A stretch of 64,000 bases of DNA. It comes from SSC3 sp963769585 (lineage in GTDB: Bacteria > Actinomycetota > Actinomycetes > Propionibacteriales > Nocardioidaceae). The notes below the pieces were generated by a model. The model worked only from the letters and a program-made list of their open reading frames with translations, was not told the origin of the DNA and ran no database searches. Position numbers and translations under genes: made by a program. Every line of letters begins with the position of its first letter. Position 1 is the stretch's first letter. The stretch spans positions 1,116,001 to 1,180,000 of the forward strand of contig CAVYMJ010000006.1 in assembly GCA_963769585.1 (NCBI GenBank), in the 5' to 3' direction. Of the stretch, positions 15,250 to 22,322 are shown in pieces.

Positions 15250-16014
15250 ATGTCTGGCCACTCCAAATGGGCGACCACCAAGCACAAGAAGGCTGTCGTC
15301 GACGCGCGGCGCGGCAAGCTCTTCGCGAAGCTGATCAAGAACATCGAGGTCGCCGCCAAGATGGGTGGTGGCGACCCAGGCGGGAACCCGACCCTCTACG
15401 ACGCGATCCAGAAGGCCAAGAAGTCGTCGGTCCCCAACGACAACATCGACCGTGCGGTCAAGCGTGGCTCGGGCGCCGAGGCCGGCGGCGCCGACTACCA
15501 GACGATCATGTACGAGGGCTACGGCCCCGGCGGGGTGGCGCTGCTGATCGAGTGCCTCACCGACAACCGCAACCGCGCCGCGATGGAGGTCCGCACCGCC
15601 ACGTCGCGCAACGGCGGCTCGCTGGCCGACCCCGGATCGGTCTCCTACCTGTTCAACCGCAAGGGCGTCGTCGTCCTCCTCAAGGAACAGGACGGTCGCT
15701 CCGTCACCGAGGACGACGTGCTGGAGGCGACGCTGGAGGCCGGCGCCGAGGAGGTCAACGACCTCGGCGACTCCTTCGAGGTGATCAGCGAGGCCACCGA
15801 CCTGGTCGCCGTCCGTACGGCGCTGCAGAGCGCCGGCCTGGACTACGACTCGGCTGAGGCCCAGTTCGTGCCGACGATGGAGGTGACCGTCGACGCCGAC
15901 GGCGCCTCGAAGGTGATGCGCCTGGTCGAAGCGCTGGAGGACCTGGACGACGTACAGAACGTGTTCGGCAACTTCGACATCCCCGACGAGGTCCTCGAGT
16001 CGCTCGACGCCTAG
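15250..16014 (+). CDS. YebC/PmpR-family protein
   Basis: 254 residues, the usual length. The family start MSGHSKWATTKHKK is followed by AKLIKNIEVAAKMGGGDP, KKSSVPNDNIDRAVKRG and EGYGPGGVALLIECLTDN. YebC proteins were annotated as transcriptional regulators; newer work on the family links them to translation of proline stretches, so its exact function is left open. ATG at 15250 follows AGAGG. It keeps the conserved pdxT-yebC-ruvC order and lies between PLP synthesis and Holliday-junction genes. A 124-base gap with the SOS-controlled ruvC promoter follows. Confidence 0.95.
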   Translation: MSGHSKWATTKHKKAVVDARRGKLFAKLIKNIEVAAKMGGGDPGGNPTLYDAIQKAKKSSVPNDNIDRAVKRGSGAEAGGADYQTIMYEGYGPGGVALLIECLTDNRNRAAMEVRTATSRNGGSLADPGSVSYLFNRKGVVVLLKEQDGRSVTEDDVLEATLEAGAEEVNDLGDSFEVISEATDLVAVRTALQSAGLDYDSAEAQFVPTMEVTVDADGASKVMRLVEALEDLDDVQNVFGNFDIPDEVLESLDA

Positions 16015-16097
16015 TGAGCCCGACCGGCCGCTCTGCATGTCGAGCCGGTCGGCACGCTGGTGAGCGTGTCCTCCCCGGTCGCGGGCCGGGTTCGCCG

Positions 16098-16124
16098 TAG
16101 GTTTGGTCCGAACACCTGTTCGGA
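16098..16124 (+). promoter_or_regulatory. ruvCAB promoter with LexA (SOS) box
   Basis: TCCGAACACCTGTTCGGA (16107-16124) is a perfect 18-base palindrome containing GAAC-N4-GTTC, the actinobacterial LexA box. It begins 4 bases after a -10-like TAGGTT (16098-16103), so bound LexA would cover the transcription start. The ruvC ATG is 15 bases downstream. Confidence 0.88.
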
Positions 16125-16138
16125 CGAGAGGCGACTCC

Positions 16139-16654
16139 ATGCGTGTGCTGGGCATCGACCCGGGCCTGACCCGCTGCGGGCTGGGCGTGGTCGAGGGTTC
16201 GGTCGGCCGGCCGCTGCGACTGGTCGAGGTGGGCGTCGCGAGGACCAGCCCGGACCAGCCGATCGCCGACCGGCTGTGCGAGATCGCTGCGGTGATCGAC
16301 GCCTGGATCGACCGGCACGAGCCGGACGCGGTGGCTGTCGAGCGGGTCTTCAGTCAGCACAACGTCTCCACCGTGATGGGGACCGCGCAGGCCAGCGGTG
16401 TCGCGCTGGTGGCGGCAGCCCGGCGGGGGATCCCGGTCGCCCTGCACACCCCGAGCGAGGTCAAGGCTGCGGTCTCGGGAAACGGCCGGGCCGACAAGGC
16501 GCAGGTGGGGGCCATGGTGACCCGCCTGCTCAACCTGACGACCGCCCCCAAGCCTGCCGACGCCGCTGACGCCCTGGCTCTGGCCATTACCCACATCTGG
16601 CGGGGGGCGGCACAGTCCCGGATCGATGCCGCCCTCGCGAGGAGCAGGTCATGA
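16139..16654 (+). CDS. ruvC: Crossover junction endodeoxyribonuclease RuvC
   Basis: 171 residues; RNase H-like nuclease that cuts Holliday junctions symmetrically as part of the RuvABC resolvasome. Acidic active-site residues are visible: Asp7 in GIDPG, the glutamate in AVERVFSQHN (near 66-75) and the aspartates in KPADAADALALAITH near the C-terminus. ATG at 16139 has GAGAGG upstream. The SOS box at 16107-16124 predicts DNA-damage induction. Its TGA overlaps the ruvA ATG (ATGA). Confidence 0.96.
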   Translation: MRVLGIDPGLTRCGLGVVEGSVGRPLRLVEVGVARTSPDQPIADRLCEIAAVIDAWIDRHEPDAVAVERVFSQHNVSTVMGTAQASGVALVAAARRGIPVALHTPSEVKAAVSGNGRADKAQVGAMVTRLLNLTTAPKPADAADALALAITHIWRGAAQSRIDAALARSRS

Positions 16655-17247
16655 TCGCCTTCGTCAGGGGAACCGTCGCGGGAGTGACGCTGACCAGCGC
16701 CGTGCTGGAGGTCGGCGGGGTGGGGCTCGAGCTCAACTGCACCCCAGGCACCCTGGCGACGCTGCGGCTGGGCCAGCAGGCCACGCTGCCCACGAGCATG
16801 GTCGTCCGGGAGGAGTCACTGACCCTCTTCGGGTTCCTGGACGAGGATGAGAAGTCGGTCTTCGAGCTGCTGCAGACCGCGAGCGGCGTCGGCCCCAAGC
16901 TGGCTCAGGCCATGCTTGCGGTGCACTCACCCGACGGGCTTCGGGCCGCCATCCTGCACGAGGACGTGCGGGCGCTCACCACGGTCCCCGGCATCGGTCA
17001 GAAGGGTGCGCAACGGATCATCCTCGAGCTCAAGGACAGGATCGGACCGCCAGTCGGCGGCACCAAGCCCACCGCTCTCCCGGGCGAGGAGGCCTGGCGC
17101 GAGCAGGTGCGCCATGGACTCGTCGGCCTCGGTTGGTCGGTGAAGGAGGCGGACCGGGCCATGGACCAGGTCGCACCCACGGACGGCCAGCCTCCCGACG
17201 TCGCCCGACTCCTCCGTGCGGCCCTACGTACCCTGAGCCGGACATGA
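16651..17247 (+). CDS. ruvA: Holliday junction branch migration protein RuvA
   Basis: 198 residues; tetrameric Holliday-junction binder that loads RuvB rings. Domain I is an OB fold (MIAFVRGTVAGVTL...VVREESLTLFGF). Domain II has two helix-hairpin-helix motifs (ASGVGPKLAQAML and VPGIGQKGAQRIILELKD). A flexible linker rich in P and G follows, and domain III ends with ARLLRAALRTLSR, which contacts RuvB. Both flanking junctions are 4-base overlaps, so ruvC, ruvA and ruvB should be made together. Confidence 0.96.
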   Translation: MIAFVRGTVAGVTLTSAVLEVGGVGLELNCTPGTLATLRLGQQATLPTSMVVREESLTLFGFLDEDEKSVFELLQTASGVGPKLAQAMLAVHSPDGLRAAILHEDVRALTTVPGIGQKGAQRIILELKDRIGPPVGGTKPTALPGEEAWREQVRHGLVGLGWSVKEADRAMDQVAPTDGQPPDVARLLRAALRTLSRT

Positions 17248-18332
17248 ACGACCAGGACCTCACCGCCGCCGAGGCGGAGTACGTCGAGAGCCGCTCGGTC
17301 GTGGCGGCCGAGGCAGACGGGGACGAGCGTGCCGTGGAGGCGGCGCTGCGCCCCCGGACGCTGGACGAGCTCATCGGCCAGGAGCGCGTGCGTGAGCAGC
17401 TTGGCCTGGTCTTGCAGGCTGCCCGCGCACGCGGGCGGGCCCCCGACCACGTCCTGCTCAGCGGCCCGCCCGGACTCGGCAAGACCACCATCGCGATGAT
17501 CATCGCGGCGGAGATGGGTGCCCCGCTCCGGCTGACCAGCGGTCCGGCCATCACCCACGCCGGTGACCTGGCCGCCATCTTGTCGGGCATGAACGAGGAC
17601 GACGTGCTCTTCGTCGACGAGATCCACCGGATGGCCAGGCCGGCGGAGGAGATGCTCTACATGGCGATGGAGGACTTCCGAGTCGACGTCGTCATCGGCA
17701 AGGGGCCGGGCGCCACCGCGATCCCGCTGGAGATCCCTCCGTTCACCTTGGTGGGTGCGACCACGAGGGCGGGGCTGCTCCCCGGGCCGCTGCGGGACAG
17801 GTTCGGCTTCACCGCCCAGCTGGAGTTCTACGAGCCCGCCGAGCTGGACCGCATCGTCCGGCGCAGTGCCGGCCTGCTGGACCTGGACCTCACCGACGAG
17901 GGTGCCCGGGAGATCGCCTCGCGCAGCAGAGGGACCCCGCGGATCGCGAACCGTCTGCTCAGGAGGGTCCGTGACTATGCCCAGGTCCGAGCCGACGGGG
18001 TCCTCACCGAGGAGGTGGCCCACCGGGCATTGGACCTCTATGAGGTCGACCAGTCCGGCCTCGACCGGCTGGACCGTGCGGTACTCGATGCGCTGTGCCG
18101 CCGCTTCTCCGGCGGCCCCGTAGGCGTGAGCACGCTTGCAGTGGCCGTAGGGGAGGAGCGCGAGACCGTGGAAGAGGTGGCAGAGCCGTTCCTGGTGCGC
18201 TGCGGCTTCCTAGCCCGGACGCCGCGTGGCCGGGTAGCGACCCCTGCCGCCTGGGCGCACCTGGGGCTGAAACCACCCCCAGCGGCACCCTTCGGTGACC
18301 TCCCGCTCTTCGACGGGGAACCACCGTCGTAA
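17244..18332 (+). CDS. ruvB: Holliday junction branch migration DNA helicase RuvB
   Basis: 362 residues; AAA+ motor of the RuvAB complex. Seen: the N-terminal lead DERAVEAALRPRTLDELIGQ, Walker A SGPPGLGKTT (about 73-82), Walker B DVLFVDEIHRM, the sensor segment VGATTRAGLLPGPLRDRFGF with the arginine finger, and the C-terminal winged helix with FLVRCGFLARTPRGR. The tail GLKPPPAAPFGDLPLFD is longer than in E. coli but common in actinobacteria. ATG at 17244 overlaps the ruvA TGA. A 120-base gap with a new promoter separates it from yajC. Confidence 0.97.
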   Translation: MNDQDLTAAEAEYVESRSVVAAEADGDERAVEAALRPRTLDELIGQERVREQLGLVLQAARARGRAPDHVLLSGPPGLGKTTIAMIIAAEMGAPLRLTSGPAITHAGDLAAILSGMNEDDVLFVDEIHRMARPAEEMLYMAMEDFRVDVVIGKGPGATAIPLEIPPFTLVGATTRAGLLPGPLRDRFGFTAQLEFYEPAELDRIVRRSAGLLDLDLTDEGAREIASRSRGTPRIANRLLRRVRDYAQVRADGVLTEEVAHRALDLYEVDQSGLDRLDRAVLDALCRRFSGGPVGVSTLAVAVGEERETVEEVAEPFLVRCGFLARTPRGRVATPAAWAHLGLKPPPAAPFGDLPLFDGEPPS

Positions 18333-18377
18333 CCCAACCGTTGACCTGAGGTGGCGAGATCGGCCCCGGGCTCCGGT

Positions 18378-18383
18378 TAGACT
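18378..18383 (+). promoter_or_regulatory. -10 element upstream of yajC-secD-secF
   Basis: TAGACT, 70 bases before the yajC GTG, in the gap after ruvB. A TTGACC at 18341-18346 is too far away (31 bases) to be its -35. Confidence 0.4.
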
Positions 18384-18452
18384 CGCCTGCGGCCGATGCA
18401 CTCGGATATTGCGTCGCGCCCCGGACACGCAAGGTTTTGGATAGGGAGATTC

Positions 18453-18779
18453 GTGGAAGCCGTAGCCCAGCTACTGCCGTTTGTCGCGATCGCGGCGCTG
18501 TTCTGGTTCCTGATGATCCGACCCGCTCAGCGGCGTCAGCGCGAGCAGCAGAGCACGCAGCGCGCCGCCGAGGTGGGGTCGGAGATCATGCTGACCTCCG
18601 GCATCTTCGGCACCGTGACCGGTGCCGGGGACGAGACCCTCGAGCTCGAGGTAGCCCCGGGCACCACCCTCAGGGTTGCTCGCGCGGCCGTGGCCAGGGT
18701 CCTGAACCCCGAGCCCGAGCAAGCCGGGTCCGACCAGCCGGCCGAGGACAACCTCTCCTCAGGTCCCGAGGACCAGTAA
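18453..18779 (+). CDS. yajC: Preprotein translocase accessory subunit YajC
   Basis: 108 residues. One N-terminal membrane segment (about 5-22) contains the family motif FWFLMIRPAQRRQRE. A small cytosolic beta domain (GSEIMLTSGIFGTVTGAGDETLELEV) and an acidic tail follow. YajC associates with SecDF at the SecYEG channel. GTG at 18453 is chosen because AGGGAG lies just upstream and the membrane segment then starts at once. An in-frame ATG at 18396 would add 19 residues that do not resemble the family. secD starts 53 bases downstream. Confidence 0.92.
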   Translation: MEAVAQLLPFVAIAALFWFLMIRPAQRRQREQQSTQRAAEVGSEIMLTSGIFGTVTGAGDETLELEVAPGTTLRVARAAVARVLNPEPEQAGSDQPAEDNLSSGPEDQ

Positions 18780-18832
18780 CCACCAAGCCGCATCCATCTC
18801 GGGTTCGGCCTCATTACAGGAGCGAGTAGACC

Positions 18833-20500
18833 GTGGCAGCAAGGGCGTCCCGTAACGGGCGCAAGCTGATCGTGTTCCTCATTGCAGTGGGCGCCTTGTA
18901 CGGCCTGGTGGCACTGACGGCGGACTGGAAGCCCAAGCTGGGGCTCGACCTCCAGGGCGGCACCCGGATCAGCCTGCAGGCCAAGACCGAGGAGGGCGGC
19001 GACCCTCCGGCCAGTGCGATGAAGGAAGCCCGCAGCATCATCGACCAGCGCGTCAACGGCACAGGTGTCGCCGAGTCCGAGGTGTCGGTCCAGGGCGGTC
19101 GCAACATCGTGGTGGAGATCCCCGGGAAGAACGAGACCGGCATCGCCGAGGAGATCTCTCGGTCGGCACAGCTCTACTTCCGTCTCGTGGCCGACGTACC
19201 AGTCCAGTACATGGCGCCGCCCGAAGAGGCCCCCGCCCCGTCCCCGTCGCCGTCTCCCAAACCCGGGAAGAAGGACGGCACGAAGAACGGCACGAAGGAC
19301 GGGACGAGTCCTTCGGGCCGTGCGGTCTCCGATGGCTTGCTCGCCGCGGACAAGAAGGCAGCCGCCCCCACCCCGGTCGCAGCCGCCGCGGTGGACGACT
19401 ACATGGCCTGGCAGGCCGACCCCGGCACGAAGTGGCTCGAGGCCTACCAGAGCTACGTGTGCCCCGAGGACAGCCTCGACATCGTCGACAACCCCGGCCA
19501 ACCCCTCATCGCCTGCGACCAGGATGGCCGGAAGTACCTGCTCACCAAGTCCGTGATCGACGGCAAGGAGCTCAGCGATGCCAGCTCGGGCACGCCGCAG
19601 AGCGGCATCGGCTTCGTGGTCAACCTGAGCTTCAAGAGCAAGGCGGCCGACGTCTTCGCCGACGTCACGTCGGCGATCAACGCTGCGTACAACCAGAACG
19701 GCACGCAGAAGGCGTTCGCCATCGTGCTGGACGGCGAGGTGCTCTCGGCGCCGACCGTCAGCAACGGGGCGATCACCGGCGGCAACGCCGAGATCAGCGG
19801 TGACTTCACCCAGACAGAGGCGGCCAGCCTGGCCAACAGCCTCAAGTACGGCGCGCTTCCGCTCAAGTTCGAGATCGGTGAGACCTCCAACGAGGGACCC
19901 ACGCTGGCGTCCAACCAGCTCTCGGCCGGTCTGTGGGCCGGCGGCATCGGTATGGCCGTGGTCATGCTCTACTGCCTGCTCTACTACCGAGGCCTGGGCC
20001 TGGTAGTGGTGGCCTCGCTCTTCGGCGCGGCCGTGATCACGTACGCCGTCGTGCTCCTGATGAGCAAGGCTGCCGGCTTCACCCTCACCTTGCCAGGGAT
20101 CGCGGGCCTGATAGTCGCGGTGGGTATCACCGCGGACTCGTTCATCGTCTACTTCGAGCGCATTCGGGACGAGATGCGTGAGGGCAAGTCCATGCGCGTA
20201 GCCGTCGAGACGGGCTGGGCGCGCGCCCGGAACACCTGTCTGGCGGCCGACGCGGTCTCGCTGCTCGCGGCGGTGGTGCTCTACATCTTCGCTATCGGCG
20301 TGGTGAAGGGGTTCGCCTTCGCCCTCGGCATCAGCACCGTCATCGACCTCGTGGTCTTCTTCTGGTTCACCAAGCCGATGGTGTCCTGGCTGGCCACCTT
20401 CAAGTTCTTCAACACTGGCCACAACTGGTCCGGGCTCTCTGCCGACCACGTCGGCATCGAGCGGATCGGCTCTGCGCGGCCGGCTGGAGGTAACGCCTGA
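18833..20500 (+). CDS. secD: Protein translocase subunit SecD
   Basis: 555 residues, inner membrane. With SecF it uses the proton gradient to complete export of Sec substrates. Seen: TM1 at about 12-30, GLDLQGGTRISL (the D1 motif), a large extracytoplasmic region, LKYGALPLKFEIGETSNEGPTLASNQ leading to TM2, and the RND-like helices with VGITADSFIVYFERIRDEMREG. A low-complexity insert near 140-165 (SPSPSPKPGKKDGTKNGTKD) lies in the periplasmic-side domain and is probably a linker. GTG at 18833 follows CAGGAG. The stop overlaps secF by one base. Confidence 0.95.
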   Translation: MAARASRNGRKLIVFLIAVGALYGLVALTADWKPKLGLDLQGGTRISLQAKTEEGGDPPASAMKEARSIIDQRVNGTGVAESEVSVQGGRNIVVEIPGKNETGIAEEISRSAQLYFRLVADVPVQYMAPPEEAPAPSPSPSPKPGKKDGTKNGTKDGTSPSGRAVSDGLLAADKKAAAPTPVAAAAVDDYMAWQADPGTKWLEAYQSYVCPEDSLDIVDNPGQPLIACDQDGRKYLLTKSVIDGKELSDASSGTPQSGIGFVVNLSFKSKAADVFADVTSAINAAYNQNGTQKAFAIVLDGEVLSAPTVSNGAITGGNAEISGDFTQTEAASLANSLKYGALPLKFEIGETSNEGPTLASNQLSAGLWAGGIGMAVVMLYCLLYYRGLGLVVVASLFGAAVITYAVVLLMSKAAGFTLTLPGIAGLIVAVGITADSFIVYFERIRDEMREGKSMRVAVETGWARARNTCLAADAVSLLAAVVLYIFAIGVVKGFAFALGISTVIDLVVFFWFTKPMVSWLATFKFFNTGHNWSGLSADHVGIERIGSARPAGGNA

Positions 20501-21747
20501 TGAGCAAGATCAGCGACCTGGGACATGCCCTGTACTCCGGCAAGGTCTCCATCGACTTCGTCGGCCGCCGCTGGACCTGGTACGCCATGTCCGCGGTCAT
20601 CCTGGTGGTCTCGATCCTCGGCCTGACCGTAAAGCAGCTCAACCTCGGCATCGAGTTCGAGGGCGGTGTCGAGTACGTCGTCAAGGTCGAGAGCGGCGCC
20701 GCCAACAGCAAGTCCGTCGTGAAGGTCACCGACGCCATCACCAGCGCTGCGGCCAAGGAAGACATCGACGCAGCCACGTCGCCGATCGTGAACACGTCAG
20801 GTACTCAGGGCGACAAGCTCCGGATCCAGACCGAGTCGCTCACGCCGGACGAGGCCAACGCGATCCAGAACGCCATCACGAGCACGCTCGGCGTCACCGA
20901 CGACGACATCAACCGTCAGACGATCGGGCCCTCCTGGGGCAAGGAGATCGCCAACAGGGCGATCCAGGGGCTGATCGTCTTCATCGTCCTGGTGGTGATG
21001 CTGATCGCGGCGTACACCCGCCAGTGGAAGATGTCGGTCGCCGCGGTCGTCGCCCTGATGCACGACCTGGTGATCACGGTGGGCATCTACGCCCTCTCCG
21101 GGTTCGAGGTCACCCCCGCCACTGTGACCGGGGTGCTCACCATCCTGGGCTTCTCGCTGTACGACACGGTGGTGGTCTTCGACAAGGTCCGCGAGAACAC
21201 CAAGAACCTCGCCCGTACCCGCCAGACCTTCCGCGAGGCCGCGAACCTGGCGGTCAACCAGACGCTGGTGCGGTCGATCAACACCTCGATCGTCGCCCTG
21301 CTCCCGGTCGGCGCGTTGCTGTACGCCGGGGCCCTGGTGCTGGGCTCCGGGTCACTGAAGGACCTGGCTCTCGCGCTCTTCGTCGGGATGGCGGCCGGTG
21401 CCTACTCCTCGATCTTCATCGCCACTCCGCTCTTCGTGCAGCTCAAGGAGCTGGAGCCAGGAGTCAGGGCCGGTGACTCGCGGGCGATGAAGCACCGCAA
21501 CCGTCGCGAGGTCGACCCCTTCGCGAGCGTTCCGGCCTTCACCGAGGACATGCCCGTTCAGGATGACCCGGGGGCGGACCCGGACCCGTACGAGGATCCC
21601 GAACGCGGTAACCGGGCTGTGCCGGTCGCGCCGGCTACGAGGTTCTCCGGGGAGTCGAAGCCGTCGGCGCGGCCGATCCAGGACAGCACGTCGGCCCATC
21701 GTCCGCAGCCCACCCGCAAGCCGAGGTCCCAGCGCGGGAAGAAATGA
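20500..21747 (+). CDS. secF: Protein translocase subunit SecF
   Basis: 415 residues. Six membrane helices are expected; seen are TM1 (about 25-43), NLGIEFEGGVEYVVK (GG motif), QTIGPSWGKEIANRA, MHDLVITVGIYALSGFEVTP and LTILGFSLYDTVVVFDKVREN, which is the SecF signature. The C-terminal 90 residues are hydrophilic (RNRREVDPFASVP, PSARPIQDSTSAHRPQPTRK) and extend the protein beyond the usual 300-340. A cytosolic tail of this kind is common in actinobacteria. ATG at 20500 overlaps the secD stop, and the apt ATG overlaps its own stop. Confidence 0.95.
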   Translation: MSKISDLGHALYSGKVSIDFVGRRWTWYAMSAVILVVSILGLTVKQLNLGIEFEGGVEYVVKVESGAANSKSVVKVTDAITSAAAKEDIDAATSPIVNTSGTQGDKLRIQTESLTPDEANAIQNAITSTLGVTDDDINRQTIGPSWGKEIANRAIQGLIVFIVLVVMLIAAYTRQWKMSVAAVVALMHDLVITVGIYALSGFEVTPATVTGVLTILGFSLYDTVVVFDKVRENTKNLARTRQTFREAANLAVNQTLVRSINTSIVALLPVGALLYAGALVLGSGSLKDLALALFVGMAAGAYSSIFIATPLFVQLKELEPGVRAGDSRAMKHRNRREVDPFASVPAFTEDMPVQDDPGADPDPYEDPERGNRAVPVAPATRFSGESKPSARPIQDSTSAHRPQPTRKPRSQRGKK

Positions 21748-22280
21748 CCCTCGAGGCTGCGCTCGACGCGCTGATCCGCGACGTTCAGGACTTCCCCAAG
21801 CCCGGGATCGTCTTCAAGGACATCTCGCCGCTGCTGGCAGACCACGACGGCTTCACCGCGGTCGTGGCGGCGCTGGCCACCGCCGGTCGAGACAGCGAGG
21901 GCCGGACCAACGTTGACAAGGTCGTGGGCATGGAGGCACGCGGCTTCATCCTGGCCGCGCCGGTCGCGCTGGCCCTGGGCACGGGGTTCGTCCCGGTGCG
22001 CAAGGCCGGCAAGCTTCCGGGCAAGACCCACGCGGTCTCCTACGCCCTGGAGTACGGCGAGGCGACGCTGGAGATCCATCAGGACGGCATCGCCCCGGGG
22101 GAGCGGGTGCTGCTGGTCGACGACGTCCTGGCGACCGGAGGAACGGTCAACGCCACCCGCAGCCTCGTCGAGGCCTGCGGGGGCATCACGATCGGCTGCG
22201 CCGTGCTCATGGAACTCGCCTTCCTGCACGGTCGCGAAGCCCTCGGTGACCTTTCGCTGCACGCCCTTCGCACCGTCTAG
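21744..22280 (+). CDS. apt: Adenine phosphoribosyltransferase
   Basis: 178 residues; salvages adenine to AMP using PRPP in the cytosol. Seen: the start LIRDVQDFPKPGIVFKDISPLL, substrate segment VVGMEARGFILAAPVA, the flexible loop RKAGKLPGKTHAVSYALEYG, and the PRPP-binding loop VLLVDDVLATGGT. Start ATG overlaps the secF stop by ATGA. The secF-apt-relA order is widely conserved in actinobacteria. A new -10 for relA follows 7 bases after the stop. Confidence 0.95.
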   Translation: MTLEAALDALIRDVQDFPKPGIVFKDISPLLADHDGFTAVVAALATAGRDSEGRTNVDKVVGMEARGFILAAPVALALGTGFVPVRKAGKLPGKTHAVSYALEYGEATLEIHQDGIAPGERVLLVDDVLATGGTVNATRSLVEACGGITIGCAVLMELAFLHGREALGDLSLHALRTV

Positions 22281-22286
22281 CCCGCG

Positions 22287-22292
22287 TAGACT
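22287..22292 (+). promoter_or_regulatory. -10 element of relA
   Basis: TAGACT between apt and relA; a start near 22299 gives a leader of about 24 bases with GAGGAG before the GTG. Confidence 0.5.
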
Positions 22293-22322
22293 GGACTCCT
22301 GGCCGACGAACGAGGAGCCCGA

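Noticed and set aside
18536..20449. 637-codon minus-strand frame over secD
   Set aside because: Shadow of secD; no recognisable motif, no ribosome site.
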